Positions 7,827 through 17,805 are shown, counted from the stretch's first letter. The stretch: 64,000 nucleotides of DNA from Paenibacillus macquariensis (GCF_900156375.1 NZ_FTNK01000003.1:248001-312000); one strand, 5' to 3'. A program made the numbers and translations. The notes: generated by a model from the letters alone, not told the origin.

Positions 7827-8864
7827 ATGAAGAAAATACTTAACGCATCACTTGTATTGGCATTGTCTTTATCTGTAGTTTTAGCTGGTTGTGGTAAAAA
7901 TGAGGAAAAGCCAGCAGGTGAGGCAGCTACTGGTGGCGCTAAATCGGATATGAAAATCGGTATGGTTACTGACGTCGGTGGAGTTAATGATAAGTCCTTT
8001 AACCAATCTGCGTGGGAAGCACTTAAGACTATCGAAAAGGATACAGGTGCAAAAGCAACATACCTACAAAGTAAGAGTAAAGCAGATTACACACCTAACC
8101 TTAACAAGTATGTTAAAGGTGGATACGCTCTAACGTGGGGAATTGGATTTGATCTTGGTGCAGATATGAAAACTGTAGCTGATCAGAACCCAGATGCTAA
8201 GCTTGCTATTATTGATGCTGTAGTAGATTCACCGAATGTGCAATCGGTTACTTTCTCTGAGCACGAAGGTGCATTTTTGGTTGGTGTTGTTGCAGCTAAA
8301 ATGACAAAAACAGGTAAAGTTGGCTTCGTAGGTGGAGCACCAATTCCAGTTATTACACGCTTCCAAGCTGGATTTAATGCTGGCGTAGCTGCTGTGGATC
8401 CTAAAATTAAAGTGGATAATGTTTATGCTGGTGCATTTGATAAGCCGGACCAAGGTAAAGTCATCGCATCCAACATGTATAATTCTGGCGTAGATATCGT
8501 TTTCCACGCGGCTGGTGCAACGGGAACAGGCGTATTTAACGAAGCAACTGCACGTGTTAAGAACGGTGAGAAGGTCTGGGTTATCGGTGTAGATAAAGAC
8601 CAATCATTGGAATTTGGGGATGAAGTTACTTTGACATCGATGGTTAAGGGTGTTGATGCAGCTGTTCAAAGAGTATCCAAAGAAGTTATTGATGGTACAT
8701 TCAAAGGTGGAACAATTGAACTTGGTCTAAAAGATGATGGCGTAGGTATTGCTAAAACATCTGATAAGAATGTTCCTGCTGATGTATTAGCGTTAGTAGA
8801 AGATTATAAAGCTAAGATTATTAGCGGTGAAATTAAAGTTCCGCAAGAAGTTGCAAAGAAATAG
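7827..8864 (+). CDS. BMP-family substrate-binding lipoprotein (nucleoside ABC importer)
   Basis: A 345-residue lipoprotein. The signal peptide ends in the lipobox LAGC with Cys22 as the lipidated residue. The mature part begins the BMP/Med domain: MKIGMVTDVGGVNDKSFNQSAWEAL. GGYALTWGIGFDLG and the hinge VGFVGGAPIPVITRFQAGFNAGV follow. Family members such as B. subtilis YufN (NupN) and Treponema PnrA bind purine nucleosides outside the membrane and feed the ABC permease encoded next. GGGGG lies before the ATG at 7811-7816. A stem-loop follows the gene, which in such operons keeps binding-protein mRNA more abundant than the permease part. Confidence 0.92.
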   Translation: MKKILNASLVLALSLSVVLAGCGKNEEKPAGEAATGGAKSDMKIGMVTDVGGVNDKSFNQSAWEALKTIEKDTGAKATYLQSKSKADYTPNLNKYVKGGYALTWGIGFDLGADMKTVADQNPDAKLAIIDAVVDSPNVQSVTFSEHEGAFLVGVVAAKMTKTGKVGFVGGAPIPVITRFQAGFNAGVAAVDPKIKVDNVYAGAFDKPDQGKVIASNMYNSGVDIVFHAAGATGTGVFNEATARVKNGEKVWVIGVDKDQSLEFGDEVTLTSMVKGVDAAVQRVSKEVIDGTFKGGTIELGLKDDGVGIAKTSDKNVPADVLALVEDYKAKIISGEIKVPQEVAKK

Positions 8865-8896
8865 TCGCAATCTTTAACGACTACAAACAAAAAATG

Positions 8897-8956
8897 AAGG
8901 CTACAAATGACAAGGCTAGTTATTATGACTGGCCTTGTTCTTACGTGTAAGCCTTT
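8897..8956 (+). terminator. Intercistronic stem-loop between binding protein and ATPase
   Basis: ACAAGGCTAGT at 8910-8920 pairs with ACTGGCCTTGT at 8928-8938 (one wobble). An outer AAGGCT/AAGCCTT stem extends the structure to 8956. No long T run follows, so partial termination or mRNA stabilisation is likelier than full stop, since the permease genes lie downstream. Confidence 0.6.
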
Positions 8957-8996
8957 CGTTTGGACGAGACTATAAATAAAGTATAAGGGTGATAAC

Positions 8997-10535
8997 ATGG
9001 ATGCAGCAAACCCAGTCGTGGAGCTAAAGCAAATTACAAAGCGATTTTCCGGCATTGTTGCCAACGATTCTATTAGTCTGAAGTTGCATAAGGGAGAAAT
9101 CCTTGCGCTGTTGGGGGAGAATGGTGCGGGGAAATCCACACTAATGAATATTTTATTCGGATTATACCAACCTGATGAAGGAAGCATTGAAATAAAAGGT
9201 AAACCTGTCAGTATCGATAATCCGAATAAGGCAATTGAACTGGGCATTGGCATGGTGCATCAGCATTTTAAGCTTGTACAACCCTTTACAGTAACAGAGA
9301 ACATTATTTTAGGTATGGAGCCCAAGAAATTAGGATTCCATCTTGATTACAAGACAGCAACAGCGAAGATCAAAAGTCTATCTGATCAATATGGTTTGAA
9401 AGTAGATCCTAATTCTAAAGTTTCTGAAATTTCGGTAGGTATGCAACAAAGAGTTGAAATACTAAAAACCCTTTATCGTGGTGCAGATATTCTTATATTT
9501 GATGAACCAACTGCGGTGTTAACACCACAGGAAATCACTGACCTTATGTCTATTATGAGACGTCTGGTAGACGAAGGTAAATCTATTATTCTGATCACGC
9601 ATAAGCTTAAAGAGATTATGCACATTTCTGATGCAGTAACGATTATACGGCGTGGTAAAGTTGTAGATACATTGAAGACATCAGAAACAGATCCCAATAC
9701 GTTAGCAGAAAAAATGGTCGGTCGAAATGTTTCTTTCAAAATTGATAAAAAAGCTGCTACCCCAGGAGAATCAATTCTAGAAGTTCGGGATCTCATGTTG
9801 AAGAATAAAGAGGGTGTCTCTGTTCTCGATGGATTGTCCCTGGATGTAAGAGCAGGTGAAATACTTGGTGTTGCGGGCGTTGATGGGAACGGACAAAGTG
9901 AACTTATTGAGGCTTTAACGGGTTTACGCAAAGTGGACAGTGGCTCAGTGACAATGAAGGGGATGGAACTTGCGAATCGTACCCCGCGATTTGTGTCAGA
10001 ACAAGGCGTATCTCATATCCCAGAAGATCGTCATAAGCATGGGCTAGTGCTTGATTTCTCGATGAGTGAGAATATGGTTCTAGAAACATATTACAAGGCT
10101 CCATTTAATAAAGGCGGTTTCTTGAATCAGCAAGAAATTGATAAACAAGCAAAGAAATTAATCGAAGCATTCGATGTGCGAACACCGAGTATAGAGACGA
10201 AAGCAAGATCGCTATCTGGTGGTAATCAACAAAAGGCGATTATAGCCCGGGAAATAGATAAAAAGCCTGAACTTCTAATTGCAGCCCAACCTACCCGTGG
10301 ATTAGATGTAGGTGCGATTGAGTTCGTACAACAACAACTTATCTCTCAACGAGATCAAGGGAAAGCTGTCATGCTTATATCTTTTGAATTAGATGAAATT
10401 ATGAATGTAGCAGACAGAATTGTCGTGATCTATGAAGGTCGAATTGTCGGAGAAGTACTGCCTGAACAGACAAATGATCAAGAGTTGGGTTTAATGATGT
10501 CTGGTAGTACATCGGGAGGTAAGCAACATGAATAA
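8997..10535 (+). CDS. Nucleoside ABC importer ATP-binding protein (two ATPase domains)
   Basis: A 512-residue fused ABC ATPase like YufO/NupO and the ribose-type ATPases. Domain 1 has Walker A GENGAGKS (residues 40-47), signature VSVGMQQR-type and Walker B ILIFDEPT. Domain 2 (from about residue 260) has a degenerate Walker A (GVDGNGQSEL), signature LSGGNQQKA and the altered Walker B region LIAAQPTRGLDVG. Only the first site is expected to hydrolyse ATP fully, as is usual in this family. It acts on the inner membrane face with the two permeases that follow. GGGTGAT precedes the ATG. Its end overlaps the next gene by 8 bases. Confidence 0.93.
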   Translation: MDAANPVVELKQITKRFSGIVANDSISLKLHKGEILALLGENGAGKSTLMNILFGLYQPDEGSIEIKGKPVSIDNPNKAIELGIGMVHQHFKLVQPFTVTENIILGMEPKKLGFHLDYKTATAKIKSLSDQYGLKVDPNSKVSEISVGMQQRVEILKTLYRGADILIFDEPTAVLTPQEITDLMSIMRRLVDEGKSIILITHKLKEIMHISDAVTIIRRGKVVDTLKTSETDPNTLAEKMVGRNVSFKIDKKAATPGESILEVRDLMLKNKEGVSVLDGLSLDVRAGEILGVAGVDGNGQSELIEALTGLRKVDSGSVTMKGMELANRTPRFVSEQGVSHIPEDRHKHGLVLDFSMSENMVLETYYKAPFNKGGFLNQQEIDKQAKKLIEAFDVRTPSIETKARSLSGGNQQKAIIAREIDKKPELLIAAQPTRGLDVGAIEFVQQQLISQRDQGKAVMLISFELDEIMNVADRIVVIYEGRIVGEVLPEQTNDQELGLMMSGSTSGGKQHE

Positions 10536-11607
10536 ATTGCTGAAAATATTTACGCTTGATAGTCTCATTATTCCTGTGGTTGCAGTGATATTTGGACTTA
10601 TTGTGGGTGCGGTGATTATGCTTGCAGGTGGATATGATCCGATACTTGCATACAGTTCACTCTTTACATCTGTATTTGGGGATGCGTATGGTTTTGGTGA
10701 GACGATTCGTGAGATCACACCTCTTATCATGACAGGTTTGGCTGTTGCTTTTGCCTTTCGTGCAGGTCTATTCAATATTGGTGCTGAAGGACAGTTTCTC
10801 ATTGGAATGACGGCTGCATCCATTATTGGTATTAAGATTACAGGTTTACCAGCCTTGATTCATGCTCCGCTAGCGATCATTGCTGGAGGGTTGTGTGGTG
10901 GTCTGTGGGCAGGTATTGTTGGTTATCTAAAAGCGAAACGTGGCGTAAATGAAGTTATCGTCTCGATAATGCTGAATTGGACGGCTTTGTATTTCAGTAA
11001 TTATATTGTGAGAACCTTTTTGCTTCAGGAAGGTCAACAGAAATCAGTAGACATTCAACCGACAGCATCCATATCCCTACAAGGATTGTCCATGTTGATG
11101 GATAATGCACGTATGCATATGGGTACCTTGTTAGCAGTATTAGCTGCTGTGTTCTTCTATGTATATATGTGGAAGAGTAAACAGGGTTATGAGCTTAGAG
11201 CCGTAGGACATAATCCAAATGCAGCGGAGTACGCAGGTATGAATGTGAAACGCAATATTGTGAAGGCGATGTTCATCAGTGGTGTTTTTGCTGGCCTTGG
11301 TGGTGCTTTTCAGGTACTCGGTGTCTTCCATTATCAAGACATATTCACAGGGTCACCTGGTATTGGGTTTGATGGAATTGCGGTAGCTTTGATTGGTATG
11401 AATCATCCGTTCGGAACGATTCTTGGTGCTGCGCTCTTTGGAACATTGACATCCGGTTCATCGGGTATGAGTTTCGGTGCGGGAGTTCCTCCGGAAATCA
11501 TTCGAATTGTGATTGGTTCCATTATATTCTTTATTGCTGCACAAGGAATTGTACGCTGGGTACTTAAGCCTTTATACCTCAAACGTAAGAAAGAGAAGGT
11601 GTTGTAA
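10528..11607 (+). CDS. Nucleoside ABC importer permease 1 (YufP/NupP-like)
   Basis: A 359-residue membrane protein of the BPD_transp_2 family with eight to ten hydrophobic helices. The family features PLIMTGLAVAFAFRAGLFNIGAEGQFLIG (about 65-95) and GYELRAVGHNPNAAEYAGM (about 217-235) are present; the second is the cytoplasmic coupling loop that docks on the ATPase. It overlaps the ATPase gene by 8 bases and its stop abuts the next start, so stoichiometric translation is likely. It forms the heteromeric channel with the following permease. Confidence 0.92.
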   Translation: MNKLLKIFTLDSLIIPVVAVIFGLIVGAVIMLAGGYDPILAYSSLFTSVFGDAYGFGETIREITPLIMTGLAVAFAFRAGLFNIGAEGQFLIGMTAASIIGIKITGLPALIHAPLAIIAGGLCGGLWAGIVGYLKAKRGVNEVIVSIMLNWTALYFSNYIVRTFLLQEGQQKSVDIQPTASISLQGLSMLMDNARMHMGTLLAVLAAVFFYVYMWKSKQGYELRAVGHNPNAAEYAGMNVKRNIVKAMFISGVFAGLGGAFQVLGVFHYQDIFTGSPGIGFDGIAVALIGMNHPFGTILGAALFGTLTSGSSGMSFGAGVPPEIIRIVIGSIIFFIAAQGIVRWVLKPLYLKRKKEKVL

Positions 11608-12570
11608 ATGGACTGGATAACAACGATTGGCCAACTTATCAACACAACGCTGGTGTTTTCTACAGCACTTATCTTTGCTTCTATGGGAGGTATTTTCTCG
11701 GAACGTTCCGGCGTAGTTAATATTGGTCTTGAAGGGCTTATGGTCTTTGGAGCTTTTGCTGCTGCCGTAGGAACTTATTATGCTGAGGGTGCAGGCATGG
11801 GTGCTGCATCACCATATATTGGATTATTGGCAGCGGTTGTAATGGGTGTGATTGCTTCTCTAATTCATGCCGTAGCCTCGATAACTTTTAAAGCAGATCA
11901 AACGATCAGTGGTATCGTTATTAACTTTTTAGCTGCAGGAAGTACATTGTATTTAGTTAGACTTCTCTTTAACGGTGAGGGAGAAACACCGCTGTTACAA
12001 GAAGTGTTCCGGAAAACTAATATTTCCGGATTGTCTGATATTCCTTTTATTGGGGAAGTGTTTTTTCATCATTACCCAACGACATATTTAGCTGTTATTT
12101 TGGTATTTGTATCGTATTACGTTCTTTTCAAGACAACGTTTGGCATGCGTTTACGTGCAGTAGGGGAGCATCCTAGTGCTGCGGATACGATGGGTATTAA
12201 AGTGAGTCGTATGCGTTATATTGGAGTTATGATGAGTGGTGCTTTGGCAGCTCTTGGTGGTGCAACCATTGCACTAACGACGACGAGTATGTTTGCTCAT
12301 AATACAATTTCAGGACAAGGATTTATCGCTATCGCTGCGATGATTTTTGGGAAATGGAATCCAATTGGGGCGCTTGGAGCTGCTGTGTTATTCGGTCTAT
12401 TCCAAGCTATGGGTAGTTATTTTCAGTTATTTGATTGGGCAAGTAATATCCCTCAAGATTTCATTTACATGCTCCCATATGTATTAACGATTCTTGTACT
12501 AGTAGCTGCAGTTGGAAGGTCATCTGCACCTTCGGCGTTAGGTGAACCTTACGATCCAGGTAAACGTTAA
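11608..12570 (+). CDS. Nucleoside ABC importer permease 2 (YufQ/NupQ-like)
   Basis: A 320-residue BPD_transp_2 permease. SMGGIFSERSGVVNIGLEGLMVFGAFAAAVG (about 25-55) and the coupling loop GMRLRAVGEHPSAADTMGIKVSRMRY (about 178-203) are diagnostic. The ATG follows the previous stop with no gap (TAAATG). Together with the lipoprotein, ATPase and permease 1 it makes a complete importer. In B. subtilis the matching NupNOPQ imports guanosine and is under CodY; I saw no clear CodY box here. A strong terminator follows. Confidence 0.92.
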   Translation: MDWITTIGQLINTTLVFSTALIFASMGGIFSERSGVVNIGLEGLMVFGAFAAAVGTYYAEGAGMGAASPYIGLLAAVVMGVIASLIHAVASITFKADQTISGIVINFLAAGSTLYLVRLLFNGEGETPLLQEVFRKTNISGLSDIPFIGEVFFHHYPTTYLAVILVFVSYYVLFKTTFGMRLRAVGEHPSAADTMGIKVSRMRYIGVMMSGALAALGGATIALTTTSMFAHNTISGQGFIAIAAMIFGKWNPIGALGAAVLFGLFQAMGSYFQLFDWASNIPQDFIYMLPYVLTILVLVAAVGRSSAPSALGEPYDPGKR

Positions 12571-12592
12571 AAGCTAGAAGAAGTTGAAATGC

Positions 12593-12634
12593 AAAACACC
12601 ACACTCCTTTTTTGAAGGGATGTGGTGTTTTTTT
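12593..12634 (+). terminator. Terminator of the nucleoside ABC operon
   Basis: AACACCACA at 12595-12603 pairs with TGTGGTGTT at 12621-12629, with TCC/GGA inside and a run of seven T after it. Confidence 0.9.
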
Positions 12635-12799
12635 AATTATACAGAAGAGGAAGACATATAGATCTGTACTTTTTGTAGCGTATTTCTTGCATCCCTGTAC
12701 CTATCATCTGTTACTTGGGCATTGAATAGGGCTAATGAACAAGCGATAGGTCAATCCCTAGAATACAATGTATTTGAAACGATAAGGAGGAGGGAGAAC

Positions 12800-13153
12800 A
12801 TGAAGCACTCGGTTACGAAGGCACAAGCACGTAGATGGATCGGGAAAAATATTGTTGCAACTAAAAAGGACGGTACGCTTGTATCCGGTAAATTGTTGAG
12901 AATTTCTGGGAATCGTCTCATCATGCAACGAAACTCAAGGAATAAAGTACAGACTAAAGCCATTATCCCATTGGTGTTATTTGATTTGTTGGCTATTGGA
13001 ACAGCACCCTATGTGACAGGTGGTTTCGGATATGGTGGTTTTGGCGGACCGAAAGTTGTCCCTAATGTCGTCCCTAATACCGTTCACAATCCTTACGGAA
13101 ACTATGGTAACCCGTATGGCGGAGGATATCCACCTTATGGTGGGTTCTTCTAA
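12800..13153 (+). CDS. Hypothetical protein with Gly/Pro/Tyr-rich tail (117 aa)
   Basis: The frame opens at 12722, but AAGGAGGAGGG at 12784-12794 fixes the start at ATG 12800. Residues 1-55 (basic; WIGKNIVATKKDGTLVSGKLLRISGNRLIMQ) look like a small beta-barrel of the Sm/SH3 kind, with alternating hydrophobic strands. A short hydrophobic stretch (IIPLVLFDLLAIGTAPYV) and a low-complexity tail rich in Gly, Tyr, Pro and Asn (PYGNYGNPYGGGYPPYGGFF) follow. Such tails occur in spore-coat and surface proteins of spore formers, but I cannot name a family. The gene is single and convergent with the GNAT gene 7 bases away. Confidence 0.7.
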   Translation: MKHSVTKAQARRWIGKNIVATKKDGTLVSGKLLRISGNRLIMQRNSRNKVQTKAIIPLVLFDLLAIGTAPYVTGGFGYGGFGGPKVVPNVVPNTVHNPYGNYGNPYGGGYPPYGGFF

Positions 13154-13160
13154 ATTCGGA

Positions 13161-13610
13161 TTAGCTCTGTAGTTGCTTTTCCAGTTCATAAATTTTACTG
13201 GATGGATGTATACGGGTAGGAGTATATCCTAATTTTTTATAAAAGGTAAGTCCGATTGTATTGATGGTATCTACCATGACTTTGGATCGTTTGCATCCGC
13301 GAGACAGCGCAAATCGCTCTGCTTGAACCATTAACAAGTTTCCCCAGCGCTTGCGCTGTGCAGCGGGTGCAACGGCCAACATATCGATATATAATAAGTC
13401 ACCGTGCAACATGAAATGGACAAATCCTACGGCATCCCCCTCATAGTAAGGTGAAGCCACAAGAGTAACGCCAGTTGTTAAGCGTTTCGGTAGGTCTTTT
13501 TTTATATCTAAGATTTGTTTTTCATCCATACTTGATAATGGTACAAGTTCAGTTTCAATTAATTGCATAATAGTGGAATCATCCTGTTTGGGTCTTCTGT
13601 AACGGATCAT
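13161..13610 (-). CDS. GNAT family N-acetyltransferase
   Basis: A 149-residue acetyltransferase. The GNAT core shows YIDMLAVAPAAQRKRWGNLLMVQAERFALSRG, where the Q/RxxGxG/A-like pyrophosphate loop is QRKRWGN. The C-terminal motif NTIGLTFYKKLGYTPTRIHPSSKIYELEK is typical. It moves an acetyl group from acetyl-CoA to an unknown amine. The frame extends to 13631, but GGGAGG at about 13622-13627 lies ten bases before the ATG at 13610, so I start there (MIRYRRPKQDD). Confidence 0.85.
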   Translation of the reverse strand: MIRYRRPKQDDSTIMQLIETELVPLSSMDEKQILDIKKDLPKRLTTGVTLVASPYYEGDAVGFVHFMLHGDLLYIDMLAVAPAAQRKRWGNLLMVQAERFALSRGCKRSKVMVDTINTIGLTFYKKLGYTPTRIHPSSKIYELEKQLQS

Positions 13611-13744
13611 GCAGGTAATTCCTCCCCTCACTAGTCAGTAAATTTATTGCATCATATGTGTTATGGGGGAGACTGTGTGCTACAATTTGGAAACAAAATA
13701 CTATGAAGAAAAATCCATTCATAAATAAATTTAAAATATGGGTA

Positions 13745-13774
13745 TTGACTATAGTGGTGGATGGATCATATAAT
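13745..13774 (+). promoter_or_regulatory. Promoter of the ilv-leu operon
   Basis: TTGACT at 13745-13750 and a perfect TATAAT at 13769-13774 with an 18-base spacer. The leader RNA would start near 13781. Confidence 0.8.
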
Positions 13775-13780
13775 ACATGT

Positions 13781-14106
13781 AACATTTTAACGACTAAATT
13801 ATGTCATCGGCAATGAAGAGGACGAAGTTTTAAGGGCTCTTAGTACAGAGAGTGAGAGGATTTGCTGCAACCTCCACCAAAATCCCTTTTATACGAGCTC
13901 ACCTCTGAGCTGTTTTCCTGAAAAGCATGAATGCCTATTAGGGAAAATCGATTGGTCCACGTTATAGACCACAGGTATAAGAAATTATACTTGATAAGGC
14001 TTTTTGTTGCGAAACTTAAAGCAAACTTGGGTGGTACCACGGAAGTTATAAACTTTCGTCCCTCACACAGAGATAAGTCTGTTGTGAAGGACGAAGGTTT
14101 TTTTTG
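13781..14106 (+). promoter_or_regulatory. T-box riboswitch, leucine (CUC) specifier, ilv-leu operon
   Basis: The leader carries the T-box sequence TTGGGTGGTACCACGG at 14027-14042, whose bulge pairs with the 3' end of uncharged tRNA. Stem I begins near 13844 with the AGAGAGTGAGAGG segment. The specifier region reads GAGCTCACCTCTGAGC. By alignment with other T-boxes the codon is CUC at 13898-13900, for leucine. The terminator uses ACTTTCGTCC (14051) paired with GGACGAAGGT, then eight T at 14098-14105. The antiterminator uses the T-box side instead. Uncharged tRNA-Leu would allow read-through into ilvB, as in the B. subtilis ilv-leu operon. Confidence 0.93.
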
Positions 14107-14151
14107 TACCAAAATATTAAACTAGGTGTAATCTTGAGAGGGGGATGACTG

Positions 14152-15894
14152 ATGAACGAGCAAATTCCAAAGCAGACGTCAACAGAGCAATTACGAGAGA
14201 AATGGATGAAACCGGAAGTCATTACTGGCTCGGAAGTATTGCTACGCAGCCTTTTATTGGAGGGTGTAGATTGTGTGTTTGGTTATCCTGGTGGAGCTGT
14301 ACTGTATATTTATGATGCGATGTATGGCTTCGATGATTTCAAGCACCTATTAACGCGTCATGAACAGGGAGCAATACATGCAGCAGATGGATATGCAAGA
14401 GCTAGCGGTAAAGTGGGTGTCTGTATTGCAACTTCTGGACCTGGAGCAACAAACCTAGTTACAGGAATTGCTACAGCATATATGGATTCTGTGCCAATGG
14501 TTGTCATCACAGGAAATGTGGCTACAACTTTGATTGGAACGGATGCGTTCCAAGAAGCGGATATTACTGGAATTACAATGCCAATTACGAAGCATAGCTA
14601 CTTGGTAAGAGATGTTGAAGACTTACCTAGAGTGATTCATGAAGCATTCCACATTGCTAATACAGGACGTAAAGGTCCGGTACTAATTGATATTCCGAAG
14701 GATGTTTCTGCGGCAATGACGCTGTTTAAACCCGTTGAAGATGTTAATGTTAGAGGCTACAATCCACGTACGGTACCTAATAAATTGCAATTAGATAAGT
14801 TAGCACAAGCCATTAGTGAAGCGAAACGTCCTTTTATTCTTGCAGGCGGAGGCGTGATCTACTCTGGGGCACATGAAGAGCTATTCGAATTTGCAACACG
14901 TACGGGCATTCCAATTACAACAACACTCCTTGGACTTGGTGCATTCCCAAGCGGACATGAGTTATGGACGGGAATGCCGGGAATGCATGGTACCTATACA
15001 TCGAACAACGCGATTCAACAATGTGATCTTCTGATTAATATTGGAGCTCGATTTGATGACCGTGTAACGGGGAAATTAAATGGATTTGCACCTCATGCCA
15101 AAATTGTACACATTGATATTGATCCAGCAGAGATCGGTAAGAATGTAGCGGTAGATATTCCTATTGTGGGTGACGTGAAGACAGTTCTTGAGATGATTAA
15201 CCCGTTAGTGAGTCATACCGACAAAGCGGATGCTTGGAGAACGCAACTTCAACAGTGGAAGCAAGAATATCCTTTCAGATATACAGACTCAGATGACGTA
15301 TTGAAACCTCAGTGGGTTATCGAAATGTTAAATGAAACGACAAAAGGTGAAGCCATTGTTACAACGGATGTAGGACAACATCAAATGTGGGCAGCACAAT
15401 ACTATAAGTTCAATCATCCAAGATCTTGGATTACGTCAGGTGGACTTGGAACGATGGGATTTGGTTTACCATCGGCGATTGGTGCACAGATGGCTCAACC
15501 AGAACGTTTGGTTATCTCCATCAATGGAGATGGAGGCATTCAGATGTGTTCACAGGAATTAGCAATTTGTGCTATTAATAATATTCCTGTTAAGATCGTT
15601 ATAATCAATAATCAAGTATTAGGAATGGTACGCCAGTGGCAAGAGCTTATCTATGAGAATCGGTATAGTCATATTGATCTTGCAGGTAGTCCTGATTTTG
15701 TTAAATTAGCGGAAGCTTATGGTGTTAAGGGACTTCGGGCAACGACGAAAGAGGAAGCACGTCTTGCATGGCAAGAAGCGCTTGATACACCAGGTCCAGT
15801 ACTATTGGATTTCGTTGTTAACAAGCACGAAAATGTATATCCGATGGTTACTCAGGGTTCGACCATTGATCAAATGTTGATGGGGGATGAGTAA
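14152..15894 (+). CDS. ilvB: Acetolactate synthase, large (catalytic) subunit
   Basis: A 580-residue ThDP enzyme that condenses two pyruvates, or pyruvate with 2-ketobutyrate, in valine, leucine and isoleucine synthesis. The catalytic Glu lies in LLTRHEQGAIHAADGYAR (about residue 66). The FAD-binding middle domain contains NIGARFDDRVTGK. The ThDP/Mg motif is INGDGGIQMCSQELAICAINNIPVKIVIINN (about 462-492). Length matches the biosynthetic rather than the catabolic (AlsS) enzyme, and the next gene is the regulatory subunit. GAGGGGG lies before ATG 14152. A short N-terminal extension (about 20 residues) precedes the conserved TGSEVLLRSLLLEGV. Confidence 0.97.
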   Translation: MNEQIPKQTSTEQLREKWMKPEVITGSEVLLRSLLLEGVDCVFGYPGGAVLYIYDAMYGFDDFKHLLTRHEQGAIHAADGYARASGKVGVCIATSGPGATNLVTGIATAYMDSVPMVVITGNVATTLIGTDAFQEADITGITMPITKHSYLVRDVEDLPRVIHEAFHIANTGRKGPVLIDIPKDVSAAMTLFKPVEDVNVRGYNPRTVPNKLQLDKLAQAISEAKRPFILAGGGVIYSGAHEELFEFATRTGIPITTTLLGLGAFPSGHELWTGMPGMHGTYTSNNAIQQCDLLINIGARFDDRVTGKLNGFAPHAKIVHIDIDPAEIGKNVAVDIPIVGDVKTVLEMINPLVSHTDKADAWRTQLQQWKQEYPFRYTDSDDVLKPQWVIEMLNETTKGEAIVTTDVGQHQMWAAQYYKFNHPRSWITSGGLGTMGFGLPSAIGAQMAQPERLVISINGDGGIQMCSQELAICAINNIPVKIVIINNQVLGMVRQWQELIYENRYSHIDLAGSPDFVKLAEAYGVKGLRATTKEEARLAWQEALDTPGPVLLDFVVNKHENVYPMVTQGSTIDQMLMGDE

Positions 15895-15895
15895 T

Positions 15896-16387
15896 ATGAG
15901 TATGAGACATACGATTTCGATACTTGTGAATGATCAACCAGGTGTACTTCAACGGGTTTCAGGACTTTTTGGTAGACGTGGGTTCAATATTGAAAGTATC
16001 ACGGTTGGACAGTCTGAAGAAGTAGGATTATCTCGGATGGTTGTAGTAACGATTGGAGACGAAAAAACATTAGAACAGATCGAAAAGCAGTTGTATAAAC
16101 TGATTGATGTTATAAAAGTTATTGATTTGGGTTCCAAACCTATGGTAGATCGTGAATTAGCTCTTATTAAGGTGAATTCCGAAACAAGTGAACGTCCAGA
16201 AATTATGGGTATCGTGGAGACGTTTCGTGCATCGGTTGTCGATATTGGTACGCATAGCCTGATGGTTCAAGTTGTCGGAGATACAATCAAAATTGATGCT
16301 ATGATTGAATTACTTAAACCTTACGGTATCCGTGAGATATCTCGGACGGGTGTTACGGCAATGACTCGTGGAAATGACACAAAGTAA
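15896..16387 (+). CDS. ilvN: Acetolactate synthase, small (regulatory) subunit
   Basis: About 163 residues. The N-terminal ACT domain reads HTISILVNDQPGVLQRVSGLFGRRGFNIESITVGQSE, the valine-binding feedback site of the family. The C-terminal ALS_ss_C domain contains PEIMGIVETFRASVVDIG and ends with PYGIREISRTGV. It activates IlvB and gives it valine sensitivity. An ATG at 15887 overlaps the ilvB end, but GGGGG at 15881-15885 is better spaced for ATG 15896; ATG 15902 is a third option. The gene (sometimes named ilvH) is coupled to ilvB. Confidence 0.95.
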   Translation: MSMRHTISILVNDQPGVLQRVSGLFGRRGFNIESITVGQSEEVGLSRMVVVTIGDEKTLEQIEKQLYKLIDVIKVIDLGSKPMVDRELALIKVNSETSERPEIMGIVETFRASVVDIGTHSLMVQVVGDTIKIDAMIELLKPYGIREISRTGVTAMTRGNDTK

Positions 16388-16420
16388 TGTAACAAAGTAA
16401 TGTAACAAAGTAATGTATGT
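16381..16420 (+). repeat. Three 13-bp tandem repeats at the ilvN stop
   Basis: AAAGTAATGTAAC at 16381-16393 is repeated at 16394-16406, with a third, altered copy after it. The first copy includes the ilvN stop codon. It looks like simple slippage expansion with no obvious function. Confidence 0.8.
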
Positions 16421-16450
16421 AACAATGTGATGTAATGATATGAGATAAAT

Positions 16451-16620
16451 GCCCTCTCTTAAAGAGCGGGCGTTTGAAAGATTCGCATGACTACAATATC
16501 TTTAGTGGATCTTTGAAACACCCGTTCTTTAAAGATGAATTCAAAATTGATTAATGACAATTTCGAAATCAACTGAAGATGAATTCTAAATTGCATTCTA
16601 ACAATTTCGATCATCATGGA
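16451..16620 (+). repeat. Stem-loops and two 44-bp tandem hairpin repeats upstream of ilvC
   Basis: A hairpin at 16451-16471 (GCCC-CTCT/AGAG-GGGC) is followed by a longer imperfect one from GGGCGTTTGAAAGAT (16468) to ATCTTTGAAACACCC (about 16509-16523). Two 44-base units follow, 16532-16575 and 16576-16619. Both start AAGATGAATTC and contain AAATTG(N8)ACAATTTCGA-type inverted arms, each able to form a 6-bp hairpin. The block ends just before the ilvC ribosome binding site. In B. subtilis the ilv-leu mRNA is processed near ilvC; whether these structures mark such a site here is inferred. Confidence 0.75.
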
Positions 16621-16638
16621 GGGTTCTTTTAAAATTAA

Positions 16639-17646
<1,008 letters not shown>

Positions 17647-17756
17647 TTCAATCATAATTTCAATCATACCAATGTTGGTAAATAGTTACTCTATCTCCTC
17701 TGACACATCTGTACTTTAAGACGTTGGAGGGATAAAGTATATCGTTTAAAGGGTAT

Positions 17757-17805
17757 TCCAATGCGGCCGTGCACATTTACATGCGTGAGCTGCATTGGAT
17801 ATTTT
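17757..17805 (+). terminator. Long hairpin between ilvC and leuA
   Basis: TCCAATGC at 17757-17764 pairs with GCATTGGA at 17792-17799; further partial pairing inside (GGC/AGC, GTGCAC/GCGTG) gives a 43-base hairpin, followed by TATTTTAATAG. The tail is weak, so it may only reduce read-through into leuA or protect the ilvC mRNA end. Confidence 0.5.

Noticed and set aside
16532..16619. CodY box in the ilvC leader (AATTTCGAAAT-like)
   Set aside because: It lacks the full AATTTTCWGAAAATT pattern and spacing; the inverted arms are better explained by the tandem hairpins.
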